From positions 1-30,160 of the forward strand of contig DATCXV010000029.1 of NCBI GenBank assembly GCA_036565605.1: a stretch of DNA of 30,160 nt, read 5' to 3'. The translations under genes and the position numbers were made by a program. This stretch comes from UBA6065 sp036565605 (GTDB lineage: Bacteria; Patescibacteriota; Minisyncoccia; Phycocordibacterales; UBA6065). Under the pieces are notes generated by a model. That model searched no databases. It was not told where the DNA came from and saw only the letters and a program-made list of their open reading frames with translations. Within the stretch, counting starts at the first letter, position 1. Every line of letters begins with the position of its first letter. Below are positions 16,110-21,813 of the stretch, piece after piece.

Positions 16110-17591
16110 CTATCGCACCCCGTGTTTTCCGCGAATTTTGGCCACCTCTTCTTCCTCGAGCTTTTCTTTTTTCTCTTTGCCGGCCTCCGCAAGCTTTCGT
16201 AGTTCCCCTTCTGGCAGCCGTGCCAACGTTTTTGCACGGTCCTCCAAATATTCGGCGGTATTCTTTTTCGGGTCTTCAAGCACTTCTTCCAAAAGCGCAT
16301 TCAATATAAGGCCCACTTTCGGTCCCGGTCCGGTTTCCAAGATTTCGATGATCTTCGTACCGTTGATTTTAAGCATGCCAACGGAAATCGGATCGCGCAT
16401 CGCTTCTTCGATCATAGCGTGATATTTGCGCAGGCGGTACGGGCTTTCTTTGGGACGTCCGGTACCAATACGGTCACAGATTCGCACGTCCATAAGATCC
16501 CAAATAAGATCTTTGCCGACATTTGCCACCATACGGCGCACGGCTGAAAGTGTGATGGTCTCGGTATCCGAGAAAAACATGTGCCAACGCACCAGTTTCA
16601 CAACGTTTTCCACGGTTTTTGCTGGAAATGCTAAGTTTTTCAGGATCTTTTCTGCCATGCGTGCCCCTACCACTTCGTGGCCGTAAAACGTGTATTGGTT
16701 GGTTTCACGTGAAAATCGGCGGGTTTTTGGCTTGCCAATATCATGAAACAAGGCTGCCAAACGAACTTCGAAAGGATATTTCTTGTCTGCCGAGTGCTGT
16801 ACAGTACGCAAAAGATGTTCCCAGACATCATAGGCATGAGCCTGGTTTTGCTCGATACCGTAGCCCTCTTCCAATTCCTTCGCTATGAAACGGATGATTC
16901 CCAGTTCCCTACACAAAATCAGGGCGTTCATAGGCGTATCGGACATGATGATTCGAATGAATTCGTCACGGATACGTTCACGTGCGATATGTGCAAGGAG
17001 CGGTGCATGTTCGCGCAGCGCTTCCAACGTTTCGCGTTCGATGCCAAAGCCTAATTCTGCGGCGATACGTACGGCACGCAAAATGCGCAAAGCGTCCTCG
17101 GACAGGCGTTCTGATGCGTCCCCTACCGTCCGAATAAGGCCATTTTCAAGGTCTTTTTGACCGTCGAACAGATCTACCAATGTTCCACGCGAAACATTGT
17201 ATGCCAATGCGTTTATTGTGAAATCGCGGCGTTTAAGATCGTCCTTTATATCTTTACTAAAGGACACTGAGTCTGGACGACGCTTGTCGCTATATCCAGA
17301 TTCTGTCCTAAAGGGCGTTACTTCGACGATTTTAAGCCGTTCATCAGCCGTAGAATCGTTTACCACACCTACCGTTCCATAGGAATTCTCATAAAAAGTG
17401 TGTGGAAAGGCAGCTTGGATCTGTTCCGGCGTTGCGTCAGTGGCGATATCCCAGTCTTTAGGTGTGCGACCGAGCATCACATCACGGACGCACCCGCCCA
17501 CCAAAAAGGCCTGAAAACCTGCTTTTTCCAACGTATTTGCTACCGACGATACTTCCTGGGGTATCGCCTTCTGTGTGATGTTTTTAAGCAT
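16110..17591 (-). CDS. cca: tRNA nucleotidyltransferase (CCA-adding or A-adding, class II)
   Basis: 493 aa from the ATG at 17589-17591 (a TTG start 4 codons earlier is possible). It adds 3'-terminal nucleotides to tRNAs. Visible: FLVGGCVRDVMLGR then DWD (residues 46-48) of the nucleotidyltransferase head, RRDFTINALAYN (121-132), an arm domain, and an HD phosphohydrolase domain with FHDIGKPKT (282-290). The C-terminal ~70 residues are Lys/Glu-rich and probably coiled. All four tRNA genes here lack an encoded CCA, so full CCA addition is required. It begins 18 nt after tRNA-Arg on the same strand and is probably co-transcribed. The coding region ends next to a run of eight C (16103-16110), a length-error hotspot. 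Confidence 0.93.
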   Translation of the reverse strand: MLKNITQKAIPQEVSSVANTLEKAGFQAFLVGGCVRDVMLGRTPKDWDIATDATPEQIQAAFPHTFYENSYGTVGVVNDSTADERLKIVEVTPFRTESGYSDKRRPDSVSFSKDIKDDLKRRDFTINALAYNVSRGTLVDLFDGQKDLENGLIRTVGDASERLSEDALRILRAVRIAAELGFGIERETLEALREHAPLLAHIARERIRDEFIRIIMSDTPMNALILCRELGIIRFIAKELEEGYGIEQNQAHAYDVWEHLLRTVQHSADKKYPFEVRLAALFHDIGKPKTRRFSRETNQYTFYGHEVVGARMAEKILKNLAFPAKTVENVVKLVRWHMFFSDTETITLSAVRRMVANVGKDLIWDLMDVRICDRIGTGRPKESPYRLRKYHAMIEEAMRDPISVGMLKINGTKIIEILETGPGPKVGLILNALLEEVLEDPKKNTAEYLEDRAKTLARLPEGELRKLAEAGKEKKEKLEEEEVAKIRGKHGVR

Positions 17592-17609
17592 AGGTGCTCT
17601 CAATTAAGG

Positions 17610-17681
17610 TGCTCCCGGAGGGATTCGAACCCCCAACGACGGTTCCGAAGACCGTTGTGATATCCATTTCACCACGGGAGC
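17610..17681 (-). tRNA. tRNA-Arg(UCG)
   Basis: Cloverleaf: acceptor GCTCCCG/CGGGAGC, anticodon stem ACGGT/ACCGT with loop CTTCGGA giving anticodon TCG, T-loop GGTTCGAATCC. The discriminator is A and the following bases are CCT, so CCA is not encoded. Confidence 0.95.
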
Positions 17682-17689
17682 AACGGCTT

Positions 17690-17719
17690 CATCATACGTC
17701 AACCGGGTCAAAATCCCAA
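17690..17719 (-). promoter_or_regulatory. Promoter of tRNA-Arg-cca
   Basis: Minus strand: TTGGGA (17719-17714), 18-nt spacer, TATGAT (17695-17690). The start would fall near 17683, just before the tRNA 5' end at 17681. Confidence 0.55.
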
Positions 17720-17812
17720 GGAATGATGATGTGCTTTGATTAGTATCGCTCTTGTATGAACCCCATTGCTTATCGGAGGGTAATCTTAAATGGTGATTTT
17801 TTCTATACACAA

Positions 17813-17840
17813 TTGCCCTTTTTATTTTTTCATATAGAAT
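17813..17840 (+). promoter_or_regulatory. Promoter of tRNA-Gly(GCC)
   Basis: TTGCCC (17813-17818), 16-nt spacer, TAGAAT (17835-17840). The start would fall near 17847, 3 nt before the tRNA. The rest of 17683-17849 is AT-rich with no gene. Confidence 0.6.
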
Positions 17841-17849
17841 GAAATGCGC

Positions 17850-17920
17850 GCGGGTATCGTTTAGTGGTAGGACACGTCCTTGCCAAGGATGAGGTGAGAG
17901 TTCGATTCTCTCTACCCGCA
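17850..17920 (+). tRNA. tRNA-Gly(GCC)
   Basis: Acceptor GCGGGTA/TACCCGC, anticodon stem CGTCC/GGATG with loop TTGCCAA giving anticodon GCC, T-loop GTTCGATTC. Discriminator A followed by CAG, so no encoded CCA. Confidence 0.96.
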
Positions 17921-17932
17921 CAGAATATGCAC

Positions 17933-17966
17933 ACATAAAAGTCGCCCGATCGGGCGACTTTTATGT
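17933..17966 (+). terminator. Terminator after tRNA-Gly(GCC)
   Basis: A perfect 34-bp palindrome (arms 17933-17949 and 17950-17966, core GTCGCCCGATCGGGCGAC) whose 3' arm ends TTTTATGT, then TTGTTG. It starts 12 nt after the tRNA. Confidence 0.85.
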
Positions 17967-18019
17967 TTGTTGAAACATTTTGTCGGGTATGTACGTAAAC
18001 CGTCTTTTTGGATTGCGCC

Positions 18020-18172
18020 TTAACCACAACGGATTTTAGCAAACTGTGGATAACTGTGGGGATTATGTTTAAAAGACAGGCCTTTTTCACATGAAACAAA
18101 TCGTCCTTTGTCTTTAATAGGCCTTAACAGAGCCGTAATTTGACACAGTGCCGCTTGGGTGTGAAATCCACA
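18020..18172. promoter_or_regulatory. Cluster of DnaA-box-like 9-mers
   Basis: TTAACCACA (18020-18028, 8/9 to TTATCCACA), TGTGGATAA (18045-18053, perfect, minus strand) and AAATCCACA (18164-18172, 7/9) lie in the gap 17967-18253. An AT-rich stretch follows to ~18230. No dnaA or dnaN is nearby, so an origin is only a possibility; DnaA-controlled transcription of yraN is another. Confidence 0.35.
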
Positions 18173-18173
18173 G

Positions 18174-18197
18174 TTTATGTTACATATGTAACATAAA
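18174..18197. promoter_or_regulatory. Perfect 24-bp palindrome upstream of yraN
   Basis: Half-site TTTATGTTACAT repeated as its exact reverse complement with no spacer. There is no GC-rich core or following T-run, so it looks like a dimeric-regulator operator more than a terminator. It is 57 bp before the yraN ATG, adjacent to an AAATCCACA. Confidence 0.55.
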
Positions 18198-18253
18198 TCT
18201 TTAGAATTATTTTATCTCCAATTTGCCATACTACGGGTATCTAATCGCAAATT

Positions 18254-18652
18254 ATGAAGAAATTTACCTCAAAGCCGCAAAAAACAGGGGAGTTAGGAGA
18301 ATCTGTTGCCTGTACATTTTTGGAACGTAAGGGATATCTGATAGTAGAACGAAACCATACTAAAAAATGGGGAGAAATTGATATTGTAGCCCAAAGGGAT
18401 GAAGTTGTTCATTTTATCGAGGTGAAAAGCACCACTAACATTTCACGTGTAACGGGATATCGACCCGAAGAAAACGTTCATTTACATAAACAAGCGCGAC
18501 TTGTGCGGACAATTGCCTCGTACCTTGCGCAAAATGGATCTGCACAGAGGGAAGAACCTGTGTGGCAATTCGATGTTCTGTGTGTCTATTTGGATATGCT
18601 TAAAAGGACAGCGCGTGTTGAAATGATAGAGGACATCGTGCTTGGGGCATAA
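18254..18652 (+). CDS. yraN: YraN/UPF0102 family endonuclease-like protein
   Basis: 132 aa. The family has a PD-(D/E)xK nuclease-like fold of uncertain physiological role. Seen: TGELGESVACTFLERKGY near the N-terminus, then RNHTKKWGEIDIVAQ and HFIEVKSTT carrying the expected E, D and ExK positions. The C-terminus departs more from typical members. No Shine-Dalgarno site; a TATCTA at 18239-18244 could place the transcription start within a few nt of the ATG. The palindrome and DnaA-box-like sites lie upstream. It is followed by tRNA-Pro on the same strand. Confidence 0.85.
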   Translation: MKKFTSKPQKTGELGESVACTFLERKGYLIVERNHTKKWGEIDIVAQRDEVVHFIEVKSTTNISRVTGYRPEENVHLHKQARLVRTIASYLAQNGSAQREEPVWQFDVLCVYLDMLKRTARVEMIEDIVLGA

Positions 18653-18656
18653 TCTG

Positions 18657-18665
18657 TGCTAGTAT
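18657..18665 (+). promoter_or_regulatory. Extended -10 of tRNA-Pro
   Basis: TGC-TAGTAT (hexamer 18660-18665), start expected near 18672, 3 nt before the tRNA. The -35 is unclear. Confidence 0.5.
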
Positions 18666-18674
18666 GGCCGTACA

Positions 18675-18747
18675 CGGGGCGTGGTGTAACGGCTAACATG
18701 CATGACTTGGGATCATGTGACTCCGGGTTCGAATCCCGGCGCCCCGA
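18675..18747 (+). tRNA. tRNA-Pro(UGG)
   Basis: Acceptor CGGGGCG/CGCCCCG, anticodon stem CATGA/TCATG with loop CTTGGGA giving anticodon TGG, T-loop GGTTCGAATCC. Discriminator A followed by CAG, so no encoded CCA. Confidence 0.96.
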
Positions 18748-18759
18748 CAGAAGTACGCA

Positions 18760-19086
18760 ATGAAGCCATTTTCAAAGAAATTCAGCCGAACGGTCGAGGA
18801 TTTCACGTGTAACCATTGTGGCGCCCAGGTTATGGGCAACGGCTATACCAATCACTGTCCAAGGTGTCTGTGGTCTCAGCATGTGGATATCAATCCAGGC
18901 GATCGCGCCAACCTTTGCGGCGGCATGATGGAACCGATAGCGGGGGAGAAGGATGGGAAAATAGATATGATCGTATACAAATGTCTTTCCTGCGGTTTTG
19001 TCGGTCGGGCAACTTTACGCCCTGAAGACAACATAGATACCTATATCGCAGTTTTGAAAAAGGCGGCCGATATTCGTCAAGCATAA
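18760..19086 (+). CDS. RNHCP-domain zinc-ribbon protein
   Basis: 108 aa. The pattern FTCNHCGAQV...NHCPRCLWSQHVD...PGDR...CGGMM is the RNHCP domain, with CxxC pairs (CNHC, CPRC) and a later CLSC pair, consistent with one or two zinc sites. Biochemical role unknown; nucleic-acid binding is plausible. It starts 12 nt after tRNA-Pro and has no separate promoter that I can see, so it is probably read through from the tRNA promoter, with the tRNA cut out of the transcript. A weak hairpin AGCGGC/GCCGCT (19098-19112) follows the stop. Confidence 0.88.
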   Translation: MKPFSKKFSRTVEDFTCNHCGAQVMGNGYTNHCPRCLWSQHVDINPGDRANLCGGMMEPIAGEKDGKIDMIVYKCLSCGFVGRATLRPEDNIDTYIAVLKKAADIRQA

Positions 19087-19125
19087 ATAAGGGAAGCAGC
19101 GGCGGTGCCGCTTGACTTTGGGCTC

Positions 19126-19131
19126 TATAAT
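19126..19131 (+). promoter_or_regulatory. Consensus -10 box of a possible short transcript
   Basis: A perfect TATAAT, but the only TTGACT nearby (19112-19117) is just 8 nt upstream, too close for a normal -35. A transcript from ~19138 would reach the hairpin at 19253-19281. No start codon gives a convincing protein in that stretch. Confidence 0.35.
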
Positions 19132-19252
19132 GTCGTAATCAATGCGGTTTTGAAAGAAATTTCGGGTCATACTGGCCTTTTTTCTTACTTAGGAGCTTTA
19201 AAATATATAAAGAAATATCAGGCGAATCGAGTCAAATTTCAGGTAGTCTTTT

Positions 19253-19281
19253 GACAGATCAAAGTCTTTCTGTCGTTTTTT
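19253..19281 (+). terminator. Weak terminator-like hairpin
   Basis: GACAGA/TCTGTC with a 10-nt loop, followed by GTTTTTT. It would end a ~140-nt transcript from the -10 at 19126. Confidence 0.4.
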
Positions 19282-19376
19282 CCAAGAGGGAGTACCCGGG
19301 ACTATACTGGAAAGCGAAAGGGAAGTCGGAAACGACATACCTTTCGAAGGCCTTATACATCTTTAAAGCATCTACT

Positions 19377-19427
19377 ATGAACGAAGATCAGAAGAAGCCT
19401 CAGGGTCAGGTTCCTCCGAAGGCATAG
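19377..19427 (+). CDS. Possible 16-aa peptide, or end of a longer frame
   Basis: ATG, then NEDQKKPQGQVPPKA and TAG, 6 nt before a strong terminator. The same frame is open back to 19131 without an ATG; a TTG at 19251 would give about 58 aa. Two weak -10 boxes (TATACT 19303-19308, TATACA 19354-19359) lie upstream. The terminator shows that something is transcribed here; that it is translated is uncertain. Confidence 0.3.
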   Translation: MNEDQKKPQGQVPPKA

Positions 19428-19433
19428 TTTTCC

Positions 19434-19466
19434 AAAACGGCGTCCCGTTGATCGGGACGCCGTTTT
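19434..19466 (+). terminator. Strong terminator upstream of tRNA-Gly(UCC)
   Basis: Perfect 14-bp stem AAAACGGCGTCCCG (19434-19447) / 19453-19466 with a 5-nt loop TTGAT and T4 at the end of the 3' arm. Confidence 0.85.
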
Positions 19467-19484
19467 CTGTTACCTTGGACGAAC

Positions 19485-19555
19485 GCGGGCGTTGTTTAAT
19501 GGTAGAACGACTGCCTTCCAAGCAGTAAGCCCGGGTTCGATTCCCGGCGCCCGCA
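19485..19555 (+). tRNA. tRNA-Gly(UCC)
   Basis: Acceptor GCGGGCG/CGCCCGC, anticodon stem ACTGC/GCAGT with loop CTTCCAA giving anticodon TCC, T-loop GGTTCGATTCC. Discriminator A followed by CAC, so no encoded CCA. Only 18 nt separate it from the strong upstream terminator, leaving its promoter unclear. Confidence 0.95.
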
Positions 19556-19556
19556 C

Positions 19557-19733
19557 ACTTGTATCCTCCACGATCCGTCGCTGGACAACGGCGACACCGT
19601 GTGGTTTGGCGCGACACCGTTTTTCCCTAACACTGTAGCCGCAAAATCGTAGGGCCGGGCCAATTTCACCGTGACGATTTTCTGGGAAATCGAATGGTTC
19701 ACTCCGAATTTGTGCATGAGGTGTAAGGAATAG
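19557..19733 (+). pseudogene. Interrupted gene fragment abutting tRNA-Gly(UCC)
   Basis: One frame reads as protein with the local codon preference: ILHDPSLDNGDTVWFGATPF and PNTVAAKS, then TAG (19650-19652), then GRANFTVTIFWEIEWFTPN and a final TAG (19731-19733). There is no start codon at its left end: the frame begins where the tRNA ends. The residues on both sides of the stop look like one beta-rich domain. Most likely a C-terminal remnant with a nonsense mutation, perhaps of a surface or virion protein, left by integration at the tRNA. Amber readthrough is possible but unsupported. Confidence 0.4.
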
Positions 19734-19775
19734 TGGGATTTTTAGTAAAAAGTACAGAAATTTTAAATGCCAAAA

Positions 19776-19805
19776 CACAAAATGGCCATACAGGGCCATT
19801 TTGTG
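19776..19805. terminator. Perfect 12-bp hairpin, bidirectional terminator-like
   Basis: CACAAAATGGCC (19776-19787) and GGCCATTTTGTG (19794-19805) with a 6-nt loop. It lies just left of the inverted repeat at 19818. The T-run is only four, on both strands. Confidence 0.6.
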
Positions 19806-19817
19806 TAAAAGCAAATA

Positions 19818-19840
19818 AAATTTGTGTGTTCTTTACAAAC
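19818..19840. repeat. Left copy of 23-bp inverted repeat
   Basis: Starts AAATTTGTGTG and ends TTTACAAAC. The reverse complement recurs at 20614-20636 with one mismatch (22/23). Read inwards, both copies contain GTG-TTC-TTT-ACA, which could begin a short protein MFFT. They could be the ends of a small degenerate element or duplicated gene starts. I see no target-site duplication. Confidence 0.6.
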
Positions 19841-20002
19841 TGGGGCGACATCCCGGAGCGCTTCAGGGTGGCGAACGACTAAGGCATCGCAATTCGCGAA
19901 CGCTTACTTTCAGAATTCAAGACGTCGTCGGGATTGCAGTTTTTCGTGTTCACCGAGTCGGATCACTCGCGAACGACCGTATTGCTGCCGGAGGATTTCT
20001 GA
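19826..20002 (+). pseudogene. Interrupted short gene starting in the left inverted repeat
   Basis: From GTG at 19826: MFFTNWGDIPERFRVAND, TAA (19880-19882), then GIAIRERLLSEF, KTSSGLQFFVFTESDH, SRTTVLLPEDF and TGA (20000-20002). The codon choice is coding-like on both sides, and a terminator follows 8 nt after the TGA, as for a real gene. A single A-to-T change (AAA or AAG context) would explain the TAA. Alternatives are two separate small ORFs, though the second lacks a normal start, or chance. Confidence 0.4.
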
Positions 20003-20009
20003 CCGGACC

Positions 20010-20042
20010 CAGCCCTAACGATAGGGCTGTTTTCCTATCGTT
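20010..20042 (+). terminator. Terminator with overlapping alternative hairpin
   Basis: CAGCCCT/AGGGCTG (20010-20029, loop AACGAT) followed by TTTTCC. A second perfect 9-bp stem, AACGATAGG (20017-20025) with CCTATCGTT (20034-20042), uses the loop and 3' arm of the first, so the two exclude each other. Confidence 0.6.
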
Positions 20043-20144
20043 CGACGACACGCGACCAAAGCAAGCTTATAGAAAACAATGGCCGGATAAAAAGCGCTCA
20101 ATCTCAGATGCGGCCCAGGAGACGCGCGGCGGAGTAGATCGTTA

Positions 20145-20396
20145 TCATCGCGATGAATGGCGCAGTGCCATCAAACGCTCATATTCTCGAACCAACTCGC
20201 CGGGCTCGCATTCATCAAGAACAAGCAATAACTGCTCTTTCGCAGGCAAGCCTTGCCGGTCCTCGATAGTAGCCGGATTGCCTGTAAAATGAACCCCCAC
20301 GGCTCTTGATAGGGCCAGAAGCTCCTCGACAGATAGGCCAGCAAGCCTCTGGCGCATTATTTCCCAATCAGCGGGATTCCATGATAGGTCAATCAT
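20145..20396 (-). CDS. Small hypothetical protein
   Basis: 83 aa from the ATG at 20394-20396; the frame extends upstream but without gene-like composition. It begins MIDLSWNPADWEIMRQRLAG and continues as an acidic, mostly helical protein with a Leu-rich stretch (SVEELLALSRAV) and an EQLLLVLDECEPGELV segment. No membrane segment. Family not recognised. The low-confidence 63-aa frame at 20437-20628 lies 40 nt upstream on the same strand. Five G just before the ATG are too close to be a normal ribosome-binding site. Confidence 0.6.
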   Translation of the reverse strand: MIDLSWNPADWEIMRQRLAGLSVEELLALSRAVGVHFTGNPATIEDRQGLPAKEQLLLVLDECEPGELVREYERLMALRHSSR

Positions 20397-20436
20397 GCCC
20401 CCATAATTACATGCGGCAAAAGAGAACGCAAAGGTC

Positions 20437-20628
20437 CTACTTGGATTTATTAATCGGTATCTTGTTTGTAGGAGCTGGAACATGCCCGATTTTTTCGGGC
20501 TTTGCTCTATTCGAGGGCTGACGATACACGTCGTAATGATTCTCGGGGTGACTCTTGCTCGTGTGTTCCCTGCTGAATGTGATTTTAGCTGAGCTGGCCT
20601 TGTTTTTGGTATCGTCTGTAAAGAACAC
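20437..20628 (-). CDS. Possible 63-aa basic protein starting in the right inverted repeat
   Basis: From a GTG inside the right repeat copy: MFFTDDTKNKASSAKITFS, then a hydrophilic Lys/His/Pro-rich tail ending NKIPINKSK and TAG. Its first four residues match the interrupted plus-strand frame at 19826. It contains a hairpin GCCCGA/TCGGGC (20484-20500). The opposite strand has a competing 36-aa frame with a membrane-like segment (ATG 20411, MRQKRTQRSYLDLL). Neither is strongly supported. Confidence 0.3.
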   Translation of the reverse strand: MFFTDDTKNKASSAKITFSREHTSKSHPENHYDVYRQPSNRAKPEKIGHVPAPTNKIPINKSK

Positions 20629-20636
20629 ACAAATTT
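20614..20636. repeat. Right copy of 23-bp inverted repeat
   Basis: Reverse complement of 19818-19840 with one mismatch; the copies are 773 bp apart. The enclosed segment holds an interrupted frame, a terminator and two small minus-strand frames, but no transposase. Confidence 0.6.
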
Positions 20637-20677
20637 ATGAAGCCCCTCCGTCACCGCGCCGCGTAGTAAAGGTAGTC

Positions 20678-21190
20678 ATGGCAACACAGAAACAGCGGGC
20701 CGCGGCGCGGCGAAATATCAAGAAAGCACAACGTGCTTGGCGCAGTATGTCTTCTCGCGCGCATGCACACGCCCAGCCAGAAGGGAGGTCCCGCAAACGG
20801 CCCGGGGCAGGTGGCGGAAGATTTTATCGTATTGAAATCAGACCGAAATCTGGATTTGTCACGTTTCGAACCCAGGATGTGGGCGAAAAGGGCGGTTTGG
20901 AACGGATCGCCGGCAAACGCAGAAGCGGTAGCTGGGATACGGCGACATGGCTTGTCGAAAAAGGAGATGCGCATGTGTCAGGAGACAAGCTTGTTATCGA
21001 CGATGCAAAAGCAAAGACGCTTATGAAGCAGATTCGTGGCCCGATTGTTCACAAGAAGGGAGACGTATTCACTGCGTATCCACGAAAAAACGTTCCGGAA
21101 GTTGAAAAACCAACGACTGCACAGCGCCGCGCTCAATCAAGAAACATACGTAAAGCCCAGGCTGCACGGCGTAAGCGCTTTCGTATGTAG
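20678..21190 (+). CDS. Basic nucleic-acid-binding-like protein with duplicated terminal motif
   Basis: 170 aa from ATG 20678; the upstream in-frame extension crosses the inverted repeat and is rejected. The protein is strongly basic. A motif of about 16 residues occurs at both ends: QKQRAAARRNIKKAQRA (~4-20) and AQRRAQSRNIRKAQAARR (~148-165). Between them lies a compact core, RFYRIEIRPKSGFVTFRTQD to the WLVEKGDAHV region and HKKGDVFTAYPRK (~48-137). The flanks could wrap nucleic acid; the core could be an independent fold. I cannot name the family. A perfect terminator follows. Its position beside the accessory zone suggests possible horizontal origin. Confidence 0.8.
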   Translation: MATQKQRAAARRNIKKAQRAWRSMSSRAHAHAQPEGRSRKRPGAGGGRFYRIEIRPKSGFVTFRTQDVGEKGGLERIAGKRRSGSWDTATWLVEKGDAHVSGDKLVIDDAKAKTLMKQIRGPIVHKKGDVFTAYPRKNVPEVEKPTTAQRRAQSRNIRKAQAARRKRFRM

Positions 21191-21193
21191 CCA

Positions 21194-21225
21194 GCATAAA
21201 ACCGCCCTGTTGGGCGGTTTTATGC
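21194..21225. terminator. Bidirectional terminator
   Basis: Perfect 14-bp stem: GCATAAAACCGCCC (21194-21207) with GGGCGGTTTTATGC (21212-21225), loop TGTT. It serves the plus-strand gene ending at 21190 and can serve hup (ending at 21263) from the other side. Confidence 0.85.
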
Positions 21226-21262
21226 TTTCGAATTCGAAACTGGGACGAAATCGCTTGGGCGA

Positions 21263-21535
21263 TTATTTGACTGCGTCCTTCAAAGCCTTCGCTGCGCGGA
21301 ACTTCGGAACCTTCATAGCTGGGACCGAGATGGTCTCGCCGGTGCGCGGATTGCGTGCCTGGCGCGACTTCCTCATCTTGACCGAGAAGATGCCGAGGCC
21401 GGCGATCGATACTTCTTCGCCCTTCTTAAGGCCTGAAACGATCGAGTCGAAGACTGTGTCTACGACCTGCTCTGCCTGAACCTTAGTAGTATTAAGGACG
21501 CCGTGAACCGATTCTACGATTGCTGCCTTGTTCAT
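21263..21535 (-). CDS. hup: HU-family DNA-binding protein
   Basis: 90 aa, standard HU/IHF length. It forms a dimer that bends DNA through two beta arms and compacts the chromosome. Seen: MNKAAIVESV start, the central GEEVSIAGLGIFSVKMR strand pair and the arm tip ARNPRTGETISVP with the DNA-intercalating Pro. The C-terminal helix KFRAAKALKDAV is typical. The ATG is preceded by a long leader with hairpins (21564-21616) and a possible TTGCCC/TATGCT promoter (21654-21659 / 21632-21637). Confidence 0.95.
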   Translation of the reverse strand: MNKAAIVESVHGVLNTTKVQAEQVVDTVFDSIVSGLKKGEEVSIAGLGIFSVKMRKSRQARNPRTGETISVPAMKVPKFRAAKALKDAVK

Positions 21536-21563
21536 GATATCTGGCTAAATAGTAAATAGACTC

Positions 21564-21616
21564 CGCGAGATGGGCGCGAAAAATATCGCGGCGTCTCGCG
21601 TCTCGAGTGGCTCGAG
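21564..21616 (-). promoter_or_regulatory. Structured leader of hup
   Basis: Outer arms CGCGAGA (21564-21570) / TCTCGCG (21594-21600) enclose CGCGA (21575-21579) / TCGCG (21586-21590). Next to it are two copies of CTCGAG (21602-21607, 21611-21616). This leaves a stable fold in the 5' leader of hup that could slow translation or protect the mRNA. Confidence 0.45.
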
Positions 21617-21670
21617 GTAAGGTCTATATAAAGCATACACTAAGCCGTATTTCGGGCAAGTGCCTATAAA

Positions 21671-21768
21671 TGGCTTTGTTAACAACTTTTTCGATGGCTC
21701 TGTTGAGCCGTTTCAGCACCCTCTGCATGTTTCGCAGACCGGGTTTTTGCTCTGGAAGCAAAAAACCT
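21671..21768. repeat. Hairpins between rny and hup
   Basis: GGCTC-TGTT-GAGCC (21696-21709) belongs to the GGCT...AGCC family. A second hairpin at 21744-21764 pairs TTTTTGCT with AGCAAAAA around CTGGA. Neither has a clear T-tract. TTGTTAACAA at 21677-21686 is palindromic. They are placed where an rny terminator would be expected. No gene is supported in 21536-21813. Confidence 0.4.
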
Positions 21769-21813
21769 TCACTCTCGCGCCGTCGCACTCTGAAAGAGTT
21801 GTTTTTGATGTGA

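Noticed and set aside
17967..18253. Firm origin of replication
   Set aside because: There are only three box-like 9-mers and no dnaA, dnaN or other origin-linked gene; kept as a low-confidence lead.
19470..19814. 114-aa minus-strand ORF
   Set aside because: It crosses the tRNA-Gly gene in antisense.
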